A DNA stretch of 64,000 nt, from assembly GCA_958299035.1 (NCBI GenBank), contig CATQJL010000112.1, forward strand, positions 64,759,117-64,823,116, given 5' to 3'. This document shows positions 37,696 to 50,860 of the stretch, one piece after another. Numbering within the stretch: position 1 is the first letter of the stretch; each line of letters opens with the position of its first letter. Source of the stretch: Cylicocyclus nassatus. Its lineage: Eukaryota; Nematoda; Chromadorea; Rhabditida; Strongylidae. Under the pieces are notes generated by a model. That model saw only the letters and a list, made by a program, of their open reading frames with translations, ran no database searches and had not been told where the DNA came from. The translations under genes were made by a program, and so were the position numbers.

Positions 37696-39852
37696 AGCGC
37701 CTCTAAGTGAGGAGTTGCAAGCGTTTTATGAGCCAAGAAACTGAGCCCTTGATTAGAGTGAAATCATTAATGACACGCTTCCAACTCGCAAATGGAATTG
37801 GAGAACACGGAGATAGATAGCAAGCAGGGGCTATTTCATTAAAAGTGACAGTCACGAGTGTTACATTTGAGTTTACGAGAGTGTTGTGGAACGCGTTGAA
37901 CCGTTGACGATTTATTAGAAAAACACAAGAGTTCATCCTCTGCCCATCGGCGTACAGGCTAGGTTGTCGAGGGTTCACTAGGAATAACTCGAGAACAACA
38001 CACAAATATATCAAGGTGCGGCGGGTACGCCGCAACCCAGAGACCATATCTACCTAGCCTATAGCGGGCGAGCAATTTTCAATATAAGGGGATGGCTCTA
38101 CAACAGAAAGTCTTCTGATTTTCTTCTAAATAGACAATTCAAAGTTTTGCTACAAAAGCCCTCATAACTCCTTGTCCATGCTCTGCAGCGAGAAAGATAG
38201 ATAAAATCAGCGTTCGATGTCCTTTAAGAAAATGTGAGTTCATTTCGAATAAGGATCATAGGTCTGTTGGAAATATCGGACGCGCTAATATGCTTACGGA
38301 GTTTTACAGTTTAAAGCTGTTTATCTGAGGCAGTGCGAAAAAGGCGAAAAGCGTTAGTCTATTCAGAACAATGTGCAGGCTTTTACGCTATTTTTTGTTT
38401 GAAATTCAAAGTTTGCATGTTTTTTGAGGGAAAAAACACACAGCCCTACCTGCGTCACCATCATTACGACCGCACTCACATGTCTTATTCATTCGAAAAA
38501 AAAACTACAACCAGGGCTTAGCACGAGGGTAGCAAATAAACATCGGTAAAACATCTTCGCTCTTGCCACTATGATTTTTACGATTTCCTACTTGATCCCG
38601 CCAGCTGCGTAGATTGTTCGATTGGAGCGCCCTTTCTTCCTCGGAAGGACCGGCGTCCTTGCTGTTCCGGATCCGAACAAGGAGGAGAAGAAGAATTTTG
38701 GGACCAAAATGTTGCTTACCAAACTTTAGGTGTAGAACAGATTTATGTAAAAATTTTGAAAAAATTATGTGAATTGGAGTTTTGCCAACCTCAGGAGGGC
38801 ACGATTTCCAGCATGTCATTTGCCCACCAAGTGCAGGACTCTGACTACAACATGTCTCATTTAGATTATTCATTGCTTTGAGTCAAGTTGGTGTAAAGCT
38901 AGTATATGCGTGTACTATGTAACAGGTGAGAAAAGGGAAGGAGGTCATGCGGAACAATTCTTTTATAAGTTTTGTTTAGCTTTTGGGACTTATCAAAATA
39001 AATACAGTGCTGGTCAAAACTATAGATCTGCTCTAAAAACTACCGTAGCTTCTCTGCTTCTCAACGAATTGATCTGAAACTTGATACAGCTGTGTGTTTA
39101 GCAGACTGCCGTCAGTAGTCTAAACCGTTCCCGCTTTCGTTCGATTAGTTAGTAGAAGATTAAAAATTTTGAAAAAAGCAGGCTTGAAGGCTGGCCAACT
39201 GTCCACTAAAGTATTTCTCGGCTTCCAAAGTTTTTTGTGCATAATATATAGTCAACGTCAAGACAGTCGCTTTGGTCCAACTGTGTCATGCCTTTATAAG
39301 AAACGCTTATGTATTTTTTTCCAGTCAAAAATACTTTCACGCGTATTTTGTGTGCTATCATCGAACTAACATTATAAGGAAATCGATGGAGTGTAATTAT
39401 AATATAAGAATATACCACTACACTTATAAATATATAGACTACATAGATGGATATATTGCATCTATCCACAGATGTTTCCCGAGTTGTCAATTGCTCAAAA
39501 GAAATTTACCTTCCTTCTAGAGATAGATACGACATAATGAGATAGAGACCAAACTTCTTAATCTTCTTGGTGACTCACTAATGCCGTATTTGAGTGTCGC
39601 AGATAGAATAGTACATCATTCTTTCCGATTGGACTCAGAGTGTTTAGTCTTCAAATATCTGTCTCTTCTAACATCTTTCCCTCATATAGTCATATAATCA
39701 AGGTCGGTAGTAATTTGGTCGAAACTCCGAGTTTAAAGCTTCGCGTCAAAGATAATTCTGAGTTCCGCTTTCAATGTTCCGGGTTCCAACTCCCAAGCTC
39801 AGAGTTTTGCTTCGAAGCTGTTCCTACGCACTTTGCTGTAAAAGAGACGTTA
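37696..39852. other. Intergenic sequence, no supported gene
   Basis: Open frames at 37703-38047 and 38505-38873 (minus) have no recognisable domain or paired splice signals. Confidence 0.45.
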
Positions 39853-39916
39853 AAGCTGGGACTCGAACCTGTACGGCATAGCGAAGATCCTATCACTAAA
39901 CCGCTAGACCATGACA
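39853..39916 (-). repeat. tRNA-derived SINE-like sequence
   Basis: On the minus strand an A-box-like TGGTCTAGCGG (39901-39911) and a B box GGTTCGAGTCC (39859-39869) are correctly ordered and spaced. Acceptor-stem pairing is poor, so this is not called a tRNA gene. Confidence 0.6.
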
Positions 39917-40189
39917 CACTGGATCTCAAAATTGCTTTGCCATAATGTACTCACTCATTCCGTTAACACTTAGCATGCCAAAACAAGTTATACCAAAGCC
40001 GCCATATCATCGCTTCCCAGGGGGGTCAAAAAGTTGCGCGTTAGCTCAAAGATACGGAAAAAAGGATTTTAATCGTCACCGCATTAGCTATCGTTTCTGA
40101 AAGAGCATCCATTGCTGTCGTCTTTATACGAGTATCTTCTATTTGGAAGAATAGAAAGGTGTAGTTTCAGCCACGCTTTCAAAAAAACA

Positions 40190-41405
40190 TGTCTGACAAG
40201 GGAAGTACTATCAATGGCCGTGGCCTTTTGATATGAAATGCATATCTTCTAAAGCAGCTTCGAACGCTGATTTCAAATCTGCTTTCCGTTTCTGCGAATC
40301 GCTCTCCTGAAGAGAGTCATGGAAGCCTGAATATCCTATTTTGGGGGCGCACTTTGAGTTTGAGAACGCTGCTATCTGCGTTGGTGGTGCCATGGTGTGA
40401 TGGTTAATTGTTGGCATTGAAGGCGAATCGGTGTGGCATTGAAGGCGAAAGGTCGATGGTTCGAATCCGGTGCAGAGCGAACTATTTTGCACTTTGAATG
40501 TGAGTTTGAAAACCACTCTAATTCGTCGGCAGGCACTTACTGTGATGCTCTTAACAAATGTGACCTAAGGAAAAAATTTCCTGGCAAAACCGTTTGCTTA
40601 TTAAGATTTGGTTTTCTCCGCAAGAAAACATGTATGGAGGTGAAGCGAAATTACAAAGTGGGCAGAACACAGACATTTCTCGCAACGGGAACAGCGTATG
40701 ACGCACGCTCGTATCGTTTGCTCGCTTTCGCTAGAGTGGGCGGAGCACTGTCTACGTCCACGCGTGGCGGCTTTGGATGGCGAGAGAGTACAAAAAACAA
40801 TGCTCTAGGATGGAGGTTTATCGACCGATTACATGTCATGTCATGTCTGCAGTGGTCCGCCCACTCTAGCGAAAGCGAACGAACGATAGGTACTCATTAA
40901 ATTAAAGGCAAGGGAAAACATCTTCTCGATTGATGATAGTGCGCATGACTTGAGCCTTATATACTGATGAACATGCTTCACCATGTTCATTCCTGTTTAA
41001 CTGATAACGAAATCAGTAAAGTTTCAGGGTCTCATTACAAGCAGTTATGCCAGAAAATTTTTCCCATAGGTCGTAGCCAAGGGCATTACAGTTGACCGAG
41101 ACGAATTAGAGTGGTTTCTAAACTCACATACAAGATGTGGTTCGCTCTGCACCAGATTCGAACCACCGACCTTTGGCCTTCAATGCCTACAACTAACCAT
41201 TACATCACTGCACCACCGCCGATCATAGCAGCGCTCTCAAACTCAAAGGGCGCCCCCAAAATAGGATATCCAGGCTTTTATAACTCTCTTTAGAAGGGCG
41301 CTCCGCAGAAAAGGAAAGCAGATTTGAAATCAGCGTTCGAACCTGCTCCAGACGATATGCAGATCATATCAAAAGGCCACGGCCATTAAAAGTACTTCCC
41401 TCGTG
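40190..41405. mobile_element. Inverted pair of tRNA-like SINE copies (foldback)
   Basis: The left arm (about 40203-40530) carries an A-box-like TGGTGTGATGG (40393-40403) and B box GGTTCGAATCC (40458-40468). The right arm (about 41095-41400) is its reverse complement, with the B-box inverse at 41154-41164. Between them are about 560 bases with a second inverted pair (ctagagtgggcggagcactg near 40732 and its inverse near 40850). Confidence 0.7.
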
Positions 41406-42009
41406 AGATTCTAATCAAATTACGAACTACTCTACAAACTAGCTGGCGTACCCGGTCTTGCCCGGCCAACTTTTTAAATGTTTGGTGACTATAGCGACAT
41501 ACATTGCTTTCAGTTTGGAAACATCTTGATCACAGGCAGACATGAAATAATAGTTTGTCGTCAACGTGTCTAGAAAATATCAGTCTTGAAAATTACAAAG
41601 ACTGCAACGCGATTTTCAAGGCATTTTCATGACGGAAACTTTCTTAACACGTTGGCGATAAGCCATTTTTTCTTCATGTTTGTTTGTGAACGAGATGTTT
41701 TCCTGTACAGTATCTGTTAAGCAGTACAATCGAAAGAAAGATTAGGCTTTTTTGAATTGCAGAAACTCTCATGCGTTCGCTTTAAATCGCTCAACGGAAC
41801 TCAGACATAGGAGAAAAACGTCGACAAGATGGCGCAAGAATTAGTCACTCTTTTTTGTTTGGTGAGATGAAAATAATATTTGTCACGTTCCACTCATTGC
41901 TTTTACGGCGTTTAGGTGTGCTGCAGTTATGAGAATCTAAGAGACGGGCTAGATAAACCGCATACGGTATTGAAAAGTACGGTTCGTACGCTCAGTTTTT
42001 GAGCAGTGA
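41406..42009. other. Intergenic sequence with a repeat end
   Basis: actagctggcgtacccggtct at about 41439 resembles the end motif of the DINE-like repeats but no body follows. Otherwise nothing recognised. Confidence 0.45.
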
Positions 42010-42231
42010 TTATGGATGATACGCTTTCATCATTTGGAGACCAGATTTATTATTGCTTTTTGCCAAACTTGTCGTTTTTCCTTCATTTCTTTGGGCATGA
42101 TTCGCTGTGATATCGAATGACTAAATCGTTTTTTTTTGCACCAATTGACTAACTAAGAATAACAAACCGGTTATAATCTTCGAAGTATCTACCACCTAAA
42201 ATTTTAGTCTTTAAGATTTCATAGCCTAGCA

Positions 42232-42877
42232 ATGAAAGCCACTTTCGTTCTGTTCTTATTTGTCATAGCTACACTACATTTCATTCAAGGTTTGTCTTAT
42301 AACTCAACTGAAAGCGCAGTTGTTTTGATAATAATCTTGTTTACAGCAAAGCTTGCCTATATTCCACCAAAGATTGCCTTGGCTCCACCATTGAAAAAGG
42401 CTGAGTGCAAGGTAAGAAAGTACATACATAAGCACAAATTTTACCTTAGGATTTATAAGCCTCTTTAAGGAATACCCTGGTGGAATAACAGTATGCGCGG
42501 GGAGGTACTAAAAGCTGCTCCAGTACGATTCGTCATCTGCAAAGTTTTCTGAAGGTACAACTACTTCTCGTTTGAGACACTGTTTTCCGGCTAAGGATTT
42601 CATCCAAAAGCGCGCAGCTTGGAACTTTTTGTAACTCTTGCTCTTGCTTGCGATAAGCTCTTATACGGACAATTTTCACTTTTTTATCTTTTTGAAGTCA
42701 AATTTTTTCAGAAATGACGAGACCGCTTGCGAACAATCTTTTATTGTGCGATTGCCATCGTATCGATGTTTTCGTTGGTGTTTCATGTAAATTTTTTGGG
42801 GGAACTTTGTGTATGAGTTAAACATAAAATGATTTTTGTTTTTCTCTCTACAGAACACGATAAACTTGAATAATTAA
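42232..42877 (+). CDS. Small secreted proline-rich peptide B (three exons)
   Basis: Paralogue of 217-866 with exons 42232-42289, 42347-42411 and 42854-42877, giving 48 residues. Signal peptide FVLFLFVIATLHFIQ, then a mature part with YIPPK, LAPPLKK and one cysteine (ECK), then NTINLNN. Exon 1 differs from copy A at three of 58 bases and the 57-nt intron at four, whereas exon 2 is hard to align and differs in length by one codon. Donors gtttgt and gtaaga and acceptors ttacag and ctacag are conserved. The aataaa signal is at 42926-42931. Function unknown. Confidence 0.75.
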
Positions 42878-43369
42878 GAAGGAAGGCATGATCAACACGG
42901 GGCAGCTATGTCCGTAATCCTACATAATAAATAAAAAGGATTGCTGTTTTTGCAACGTGTCGTCGCACATCGTCGCGTGAAATGCTTTATGAAGCTTTTT
43001 TGAAACAATATCATAACTTGAAATTCTTATTCTAGTGGTATTCCAAATACGAAAAATTTTCTGAAAAATTCATTTTTATTGAAGTTACGAGCTTCCAACG
43101 TCGCGGTCAATCCATTTCCACCTCGCATGTACTCAAAGTGTGTTCTAAATTTTTTGTCTCCTAAATTTCCTACCTGTGGACATTTTGAGAATCTCAGTGT
43201 ATTCGCAAAAAGCCTATTTTAGAGGATTCTATAAGCTTCCGGTTCTTAGTTAGAACAGCTATGTAGTATTGGACCCAATGCTGCTACCATATAAGTAAAG
43301 CATAAAAGGCATTACCTCATATTTTCATCCTTGTCTGCTAGACACGTCTCGGATGAGGGGTGTAGCTAA

Positions 43370-44068
43370 TTAGGTTGATTCAAAAGTTCCGTCGATTCAA
43401 TTTCAAAAAAGAAAACTCGTAACTGCTCCATTTGTGAACGTACTGACTTACTAAAAACATTAGGTAGAAAAATTCATCTACTTTCTAGCCGCATCTTCGC
43501 TGCTCTTCGACGACAAAAGACTCCAAAGATAAAAATTCGAGTAAGAGTACTATGTATTCAGACTCATGGTTATCGAAAATAAATTGTCAAAAATTTGAAA
43601 CACAGCAAAAAACAGAACATGTTTTTGAAAATTTTGTGAGCTGCTCTTGCTAACAGTACCAAGCCTTTGTTGATCGAGTTTTTCTATGAACAAGTTACGA
43701 TTTTCGTGAGAAATGCAAAAAATGTTAAAATGATGTTTTTTGCATTTTTCTGCATTTTTCACGAAAATCATAACTTTTTGTATAAACAATCTTGGCCATT
43801 AGGAAGTGCAGCTCACAGAATTTCTAAAAAACGTGCTCTCAGATTTTTCTGCAGCGTTTCAGATTTCTGAAAATAGGTTTTGAAAATCAATTTGAGTGGT
43901 TCTCCTAATCAAATTTTTATCTCTAAAGTCTTCTATCGTTGAAGAACAGCGAGGATGTCATTAAAAATTGGATGGATTTTTATATCTAGAGGTTTTTTAG
44001 TAAGACAATACATTCACAAATGAAGCAGTTACGAATTTCCAAAATCATAGCGATTTTGAATCAAACCA
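43370..44068. mobile_element. Foldback MITE, copy B counterpart of 1711-2502
   Basis: Begins ttaggttgattcaaaagttc and ends tgaatcaaaccaac. More decayed than the unit 1 copy and missing part of the inner hairpin. Confidence 0.7.
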
Positions 44069-44825
44069 ACAAATAGTTGCGAATTACTGCTGCCCATTTC
44101 TTGATTACATCTTGCTTTCACTCACTCTCCCGAAAATCTGTTATGTCGGGTTTCGCATATTGAATCATCACCATGAGGGTCCCCTGCATTTAGCGCATCC
44201 ATCTTCTTACACGGTAAAAATGTGTGTGGTTTCTGAGTTTAGCTTCCTGTTTGATTCGGCGCAAAAATGGCAAATGCGAAGGACCTTTGAACACTACAAT
44301 ATTTCAAGTTTAGTGGCATAAGAACACGTTCAATTATCGAAAGCTCAAGTGATGGTGCTGCGCTTTGAAACATACGTTTTCTGCCGGCGTGACTGATTTT
44401 TAAGCCGTTCGATTCTCCCAATGGTTAGACTTAAAAATCTTCAACAATTTAAGATAAGGCGCTTATTGGTTCTGAGCAGTTTTCTGAATCTCAAATAATC
44501 GCCTTTGACAATTCCTTTAATTGGTTAGCAGTATAAACGCTTTAAAAGTATTTGTGCCGCGAGTGCTAAGAAACATTTATAGATTTGAAAAATCCTTGCC
44601 GCTTTCTACATGGTAAGGCAAAAGTCTGGGAGCCGACTTTGCAGTGTTGTAAATCAGGAAACTACTGATGATTTGGATTCCAGATTTGTGCCACATAATA
44701 CTACGATCATTCCCTACAAATCACACTTTACATAGCTAGAAAAGCTTGGCATATGTTTTTGTAAGAATTGGATTTATCAAAATGGTGCTTTTGCAGAGCG
44801 AAAAAATCAAAGTTTGTGGTATATA

Positions 44826-45842
44826 TTAAGTCGTTTCAAAAGTAATTTCGCTTTTTTCAAACGGGCATCACATTTGACGGAACAAAGGTTTCTAAGAGAT
44901 CTTGGAGGCAATCGATCCAGCATTTCATTCTCTTACTAATAATTATGGAACTGTTGCAAAACAATCAATAACGTTTCAAAAAATAACCAAAATCTGCGAC
45001 CCATGCTTTTTGAGAGGTCAAGTTTCACGATTTTTTTAAAACTTTCATATCAATCCTCAGAAGGAGTTCAAGTAACGATTCGATAGAGTAAACCTTACAG
45101 AATACAGCACTACTTTTTCTCTTTCTTGTAACTCGCCGTAATTTTTTAAAAGATTTTTTAACAGAACCATCGGATTTTGCAGGCTCACCTCAGCCACAAT
45201 CATATCAAACATCATAATTTTTCGGAATTTGAGACTACTAAGATGGTAGTATGAGTTGGCATTAAGTTTACAAAGCAGGTGAGGGCTTACGGGTTCGAAA
45301 TATCAAATTTCGAGTTTTTCGGGTACAGCCTGGGGCTCGCCAAAAAGATGAGTTATGATGATTTCTCCCCGGAAACTAAACGAATTGGAAACAGAAAACA
45401 CCTTTTAAAAGGAAAAGAAAATGCTGCATCGAATAGTGCGCGAGCTGCTCTTCTTTTGATGTTTTACGAGGATTTAGCTGCCTAGGTAGGGAAATCGGTA
45501 GCATCAGTTAAAATTCTGTTAAAAATGTATGACAAGATATGAAAAGGGGAAAAAGCAGTTCTGTATTCTATAAGGTTTACTCTATCGAATCATTACTTGA
45601 ACTCCTTCTGAAGATTGATATGAAAGTTTCAAAAAATCGTGAAACTTGACCATTTCAAAAAGCATGGGTCGCAAATTTTGGTTATTTTCTGAAAGCTCAT
45701 TGACTGTTTTGCAACAATTCCGTGACCTTTAGAAAGAGAATAAAATTCTGCATCGAATGCCTCCAAGATTTCTTAGAAATCTTTGTTCCATCCCATGTGG
45801 TGCCCGTTTGAAAAAAGCGAAATTACTTTTGGAACGACCCAA
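44826..45842. mobile_element. Foldback MITE, TA target duplication
   Basis: Ends ttaagtcgtttcaaaagtaa and inverse ttacttttggaacgacccaa, flanked by TA at 44824-44825 and 45843-45844. Arms are paired for several hundred bases (for example 45000-45110 with 45560-45680). Absent from copy A. Confidence 0.85.
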
Positions 45843-46634
45843 TAAAATTTATTTTGAAGCTAAAGATACTGCGAATATTCTACAACACTCTGATGCGTAG
45901 AATGCGGAAGAGGCTTTGCGCCATTACTTCGTAGTAGTTGCGTTTGCTAGAAGCTATTCTGTCGAAAGCTTAAATCCAAATTTGCCACTATTACCTGCGT
46001 GCCAATAGCCATTTGTCTTTGAATTGAATTAAAGCTATAGAAGCGCAGCAGGTGCTGAGTTTTGAACTATACTCTTTCCGTGACTCTTCTATAGAAGAAT
46101 CTGTTTGAATTCGATCGATAGGAATCTTAAAACTTTTTGAATTCTTTTTTTTCGCTCCCTTTCGTGGAACAGCATCCAAATTTCCAGTGTGTGAGTATAA
46201 TTGCCTTTACTTGAAATTCCAACATTTTTCCCCACATAATGCAAAAAATTCTCAGCAATATGTTGTAGCCAAAAGCTTGCCCTATCAAACTGCACATTCG
46301 CCTAGTGAAAGAAGCAGTTATCGTGAAGGGGTTGGAGCAATTTCATACGACTACCTGCGTGCCATGACAGACGGACTCACCAAAATTTCGAAGGGCTGCT
46401 TTGAAGCCAAATAAAGCAAACTCAAAATTTGAGAGCTGTGTTTTTTTTCTTAAGTTTGTGTTCATACAATCCTATCGCCACGATAAATATGAGTATCACA
46501 ATGAGCAATCGGCTGAGAATCCCATTTGCTAAATCTTGAGCTTACTGCTGATGCTTTGACGCAGAGATTTTTCTCCTACTGCAGTCCACAATGATGAGAC
46601 ACTCGACTACTTTTCACTGAATTATTGATAATGC

Positions 46635-48013
46635 AGTAAAGAAAGCATACTCTGCTTTATTTGCTATTTTTCGAAATATTCATGCTTCTGACCAGGTCCT
46701 TCTCCTTAAACTATATAAAGCTTATGTGTACCTCATCTGGAAGCCACGCACTCCGAAAAATTTTTAGGGGGGCTTCTCAAAACTTTTGCGGGCTCCCGAC
46801 CCCTAAAATCTGGAAAAGGAGGCGTGGCCTCAGCCACGCCCCGAAAAATTTTTTTTATAAGGCTAATTTGAATTTTTGAAAAATTTAAAAAATTATTTTA
46901 ATTGTTTACAAAAATAAACAAGTCACTTGCACATTTTTATAACTCATGTAAGTAACTTTTGAAAAATTTCGCGACCCGTTCTCGCGCCCCCCCCCCCCCC
47001 GCCCCCCCCCCCCTCGGTACGCCACTGCTGCTTACGAGGAGCGTCTCAAAGCAGTGGGTTTGAAAAGTCTAAGGAATAGAAGGATAATAGCGGATCTATT
47101 ATTTTGTTTTCGAATCCTACGTAAGGAGGTTGATCTCACCCAGCAGCTTCTGGGTCTTCAGATCAACTAGCAGTAGGCTCGGAGGGTTCAACCTTCATTA
47201 TCCTAGGTTGAATAAGAGGTTCTATTAGGGCTTTTCAATTCACTGTTTTACAGATGCGTACGTTGGTTTAATCGCTTGCCTCCTGAATTATTGTCGGCTA
47301 GGAATGGTTCTGCTTTTAAAAGAAGTTTACAAAAGATCAATGTTTCTGATGTCTTGAATTCCGGTCCTTACCTCTGTTAATGTTTTCGTTTTGTGATTTG
47401 TTTTAGGTCGTTAGTGCGGTGATAGTCAGCTCAGCTTTTATGTGCTGCAAGTTGTTATTTGGTTTTTCCTTTTTAGTTTTTATTTTGTTTGGTTGATGCT
47501 TTTTTTTCAGGTCTTTGGTTCTTCTCTGGGCGTTTTACTTCAATTTTTTCTGTCAATTCAAAGATATGTTCCATGCTTTCTATGCTTTTATGTTTCACTA
47601 TCCATCTGTCTCATTATATTCCCAATCCACACTCACTACTGCTAGTAATTGCTCTCGTTATATCTAGCTTGTGCCCTTGTTCCTTATCTTATATCTCCAC
47701 CACAGGTGAGCCTAGCAGTTGATAATTAGGGCGGAGGATACTAACTACCGAAAATCAGCTGTTAGTCTATTCATTTTTACCCGAATAAATTGTGGCATTC
47801 CCCACTGTCACTCACCTGCTAAGGGTTTCACAAGGGACTGGGCGCAAAAGATGAACTGGGACTCACTTTCTTTCCTTATTTGACATCTATAGCAGTAGAC
47901 TGTGGGTTAGGTCGTACTAACAAGTGCGCGTTGATTGATCTAACATGTGTTTGTAATCGGATTTTTTTTGGCACACCTTCGAGTGTATGGATAAACAAAT
48001 AATAAATAAATAA
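46635..48013 (+). pseudogene. Non-LTR retrotransposon (CR1/Jockey-like) 3' end, interrupted
   Basis: The frame from about 46635 reads AYSALFAIFRNIHASDQVLL and LLKLYKAYVYLIW, the conserved region just after the palm in CR1/Jockey-type reverse transcriptases. After an inserted repeat (about 46750-47035) it resumes with YEERLKAVGLKSLRNRR and ends with WFNRLPPELLSARNGSAFKR and a stop near 47378. A 3' UTR follows, ending in an (aataaata)n tail at about 47995-48013, typical of CR1. Heavily 5' truncated. Confidence 0.85.
46750..47035. repeat. Repeat inserted in the LINE, with oligo-C tracts
   Basis: Contains a hairpin ggcgtggcctcagccacgcc and C runs at about 46986-47013. It matches 11265-11340 and separates two parts of the LINE reading frame. 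Confidence 0.65.
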
Positions 48014-48059
48014 ACAAGAGGTAGGGAGTTATTGGAATGAAAAATGAAATCTGGCAAAA

Positions 48060-50860
48060 CTCATGGGGGATAACCTGTAGCTCAAAAAAGCGCAAGTTGC
48101 TTGCTGACAAGAGTCTGATTTACAGCAGAGAATGACTTTGCTCAACCATTGGAGATAGCAGGAGATGCTCGCAGTACGAGATCAAAACAAGCCATTAATG
48201 CATCCCAAAGCCAAAATGCGTGGTAAGGAAGTATAAACTGAAAAAGAAAGTTTATTTTTAAGAAAATTTATTAAGTTTTTTTTCGGCGCCGTGAAAAAGT
48301 AGTGCATTGCACTACGAAAACGTGCTAAATCTTGCATACGTTGTTAATTTCAAGGTTGTCTGAAGTTACAACATCAAATTCTTGATTAGTCTGGGACCAC
48401 TATTCTTTGGCTGAGGAAATTTTTCCTTAACTGGAAAAGCGTATCAAAAAGCGCATAGCTCGAAATGTTTTATGACTCTGTCTTGCTCGCGATGAGCACC
48501 TAAACGCACTCTTACTTTCATTTTACCCCCCTGATGTCAGATTTTTTGCAGGAATGACAAGACTACTTGAAAACAACTTTATATTGTGCGACTGTCGAGA
48601 GATCGATGTTTCCGTTGGCGTTCTATATAGACTTTTTGTCCGCTTGAAACTTTCCGGCGTATAAGTTAAACATAAACTAATATCTCGGTTTTTTTTTTCT
48701 TCAGCAGGTTAAGAACAAATGATATAGAGGGTATGCAAAATATCAACACGGAAACAGCTATTCATCTGGAATAAATCTGCTAAATTGAATTAAAACACAA
48801 AATACATGAAATACATGAATGAAGGCAATTTTTAGCCTTCCCTGGCTAGACAGTCTCGGAAGAAGCGGTACAGTGATTAAGATCACGGCTGAAGTCACAT
48901 TTATCCGTTTTTTCAAATACATTCCATTCTCTACACACCCACGAAATCAATTTTGTTGCGATTTGTTGGAATCAAAGCAAAGAATCCATCAGCATTTTTT
49001 ATCCTCATTCCAAGACTCAAAAGAGAAACTTCCGCAGAACGTTCGGAAAAATTCCGGCGGGTTACTGCGGAAGTTCCGTAAACGTGTTGCGGAAATTCCC
49101 AACTATGGTGTTGCGGAACTTCCGATTGAGGGGAACCCAACAGCAAAAGAGAACACTTAGGCAAGATTTGAACCTTACTCTATTGACCTACTATCCTCTC
49201 AACTATGGCTGACGTGTTCGATGACGCACTCCAGTTATTGGCGAGAAACATTATATGCGACAGCATATTCAAAACTCTGCAGGAAGTACTGGCATGTCAA
49301 GGTGCTGCGAAACCGCCAGCATTTTTTTTGGAAGTGCCGCAGCGCTTTGCAAAAACTTCAGCGCAGTTCCCTTTTTCAAAGTTTCCACCTTTGCGATAGT
49401 AAACATCCTGCGAAACGGCTGCAAATTTTGCCTGTCCTGTGGTTCCGGTGAAATGTCTGAGAACAAGCGAGCTCACGCGTTCTCCGCACCGATTTCATGC
49501 GCGTCAATGGAGAAAATTAAACTAAAAATTAAAGTAAAATTAAACTAAAAAATCCACTCGCTTTCGGCAAAACTGTCAATTGATTATGGATGTAAAGGCT
49601 TTGGAAGCACTTGTGCAGGAAGTGCTGGGAGGTATTTTTGGATATGAAAGACTAATCTAGAAAAATAGGTCCACTTTCTGAAGATTTGCTCGCTATCTTT
49701 TGAGCTTGCGCAAAATTTGCTATTCTCAAGATGATAACAATTCTCAAATACTTCTCAAAGCAAAAAAAACGATAGTAGCTAGACCGTGAAAGAAAATTTG
49801 ATTTTTCTCAGAAATCTTTATTCACATGAAACTATCGCTACAACAATAAATGGAACGATTACAATGTGCAGTCCACTGAGAACCCCAGTGTGCTTAATGT
49901 TCACTAAGATACTGCTGATGCTTTGGAGAGCAAGAATAATACCCATTTATTTTACTGCATTCATAAAACTGACGGAACACTCTACATACTTATCAAGGCA
50001 TTGCAAATTTCTTCCTTTCCTTCAAGCGCTGTAATGTAATAAATGAATTTTAGCACTTCTAATCACAGCGTCTTGTCGTAGATGTAGTAAACGCAAACTC
50101 CAGATATTGTTAATTTTTTGTTTGAAATAAGCTGAAAAATCTAAAGATCATAAGAGGTCCACGTGAGACTTTATGGGCCTTTAACTTCTGCAGGATACCT
50201 CTTTAGCGCTGATTTGACAGAACAAAGCTAGAATTATGTAGTTGAGATACATAATAGTTTAAATCCATTCTATTCGCGAATTTGTTGTCAAACATTGTAT
50301 TTTAATATCCAGGTAGACTCCATTCCTCAAGAACAGGCCGCGAACTTTGAAGTGGTCCTCATGAATATAAGATCCCGTGGCCAATTTGCAAGTGAAGAGT
50401 CAGATTGGAACATAAGTCTTGCACACAAAAAAAGTTACAATCGCAAATAAGTCGTATTTCTTGTACTTGTTCTGAAGTACCATTGGATAGATCAGAACAA
50501 GCTCTACGAGATATCCTTTGAAGATCGAAACTTGTGATCCACGCGAATTTTGAAGCCAAAAACTAAAATATCCAACGACCCGCGAGTTCGATAAAAAATC
50601 TGTGCACCTTCATCCTGCAAGCAACATGCAAGGAGGGTATGTTCTTCGCGTCAGAAATTATACTTACACTTGCCTTAGCTGAAAATGGAAATAGCAGAAA
50701 TTTTTTCAATTTTGAGAAAAAACTAACCTTGAACTATGCGTACCTTTTGATTATTAAGTTGTAAGAGTTGACAGTGTATGCGAAAACATTTAGCGTTTTA
50801 CAACAGCTAATCTTCGAGGCAATTAATTTATCCGCTTTAGCTCCTTTATTCTATTTATTT
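48060..50860. repeat. Third, diverged copy of the peptide-gene block (copy C)
   Basis: Homology to copy A begins inside intron 1 (agcgcaagttg...tttacag near 48085-48125), directly after a short unique stretch following the LINE tail, and extends through intron 2 and the 3' flank. Its tail, 50020-50850, matches 3850-4450. Confidence 0.75.
48126..48774 (+). pseudogene. Secreted peptide paralogue C, first exon missing
   Basis: Exon 2 (48126-48222) and exon 3 (48705-48774) keep acceptors, donors and phases of copies A and B and read through: exon 2 begins ENDFAQPLEIAG and ends with a codon completed to cysteine across the intron; exon 3 adds about 21 residues to a stop overlapping an aataaa at 48770-48775. 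The product is unlike A and B, longer and not proline-rich. No exon 1, promoter or signal peptide is visible; a LINE tail ends about 50 bases upstream of where homology begins. It could be a 5'-truncated pseudogene, or its first exon could lie upstream of the LINE and not be recognised. Confidence 0.55.

Larger units (their letters stand above)
42010..46620. repeat. Unit 2 segmental duplication, peptide-gene block (copy B)
   Basis: Matches 1-3300. It differs by an extra stretch at about 44610-46440, absent from copy A, which includes the foldback element at 44826-45842. Confidence 0.88.

Noticed and set aside
39853..39916. tRNA gene on the minus strand
   Set aside because: A and B boxes are good but the acceptor stem does not pair; treated as SINE-like.
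40433..40900. A 155-residue frame
   Set aside because: Starts in a tRNA-like SINE arm and crosses an inverted repeat; no domain.
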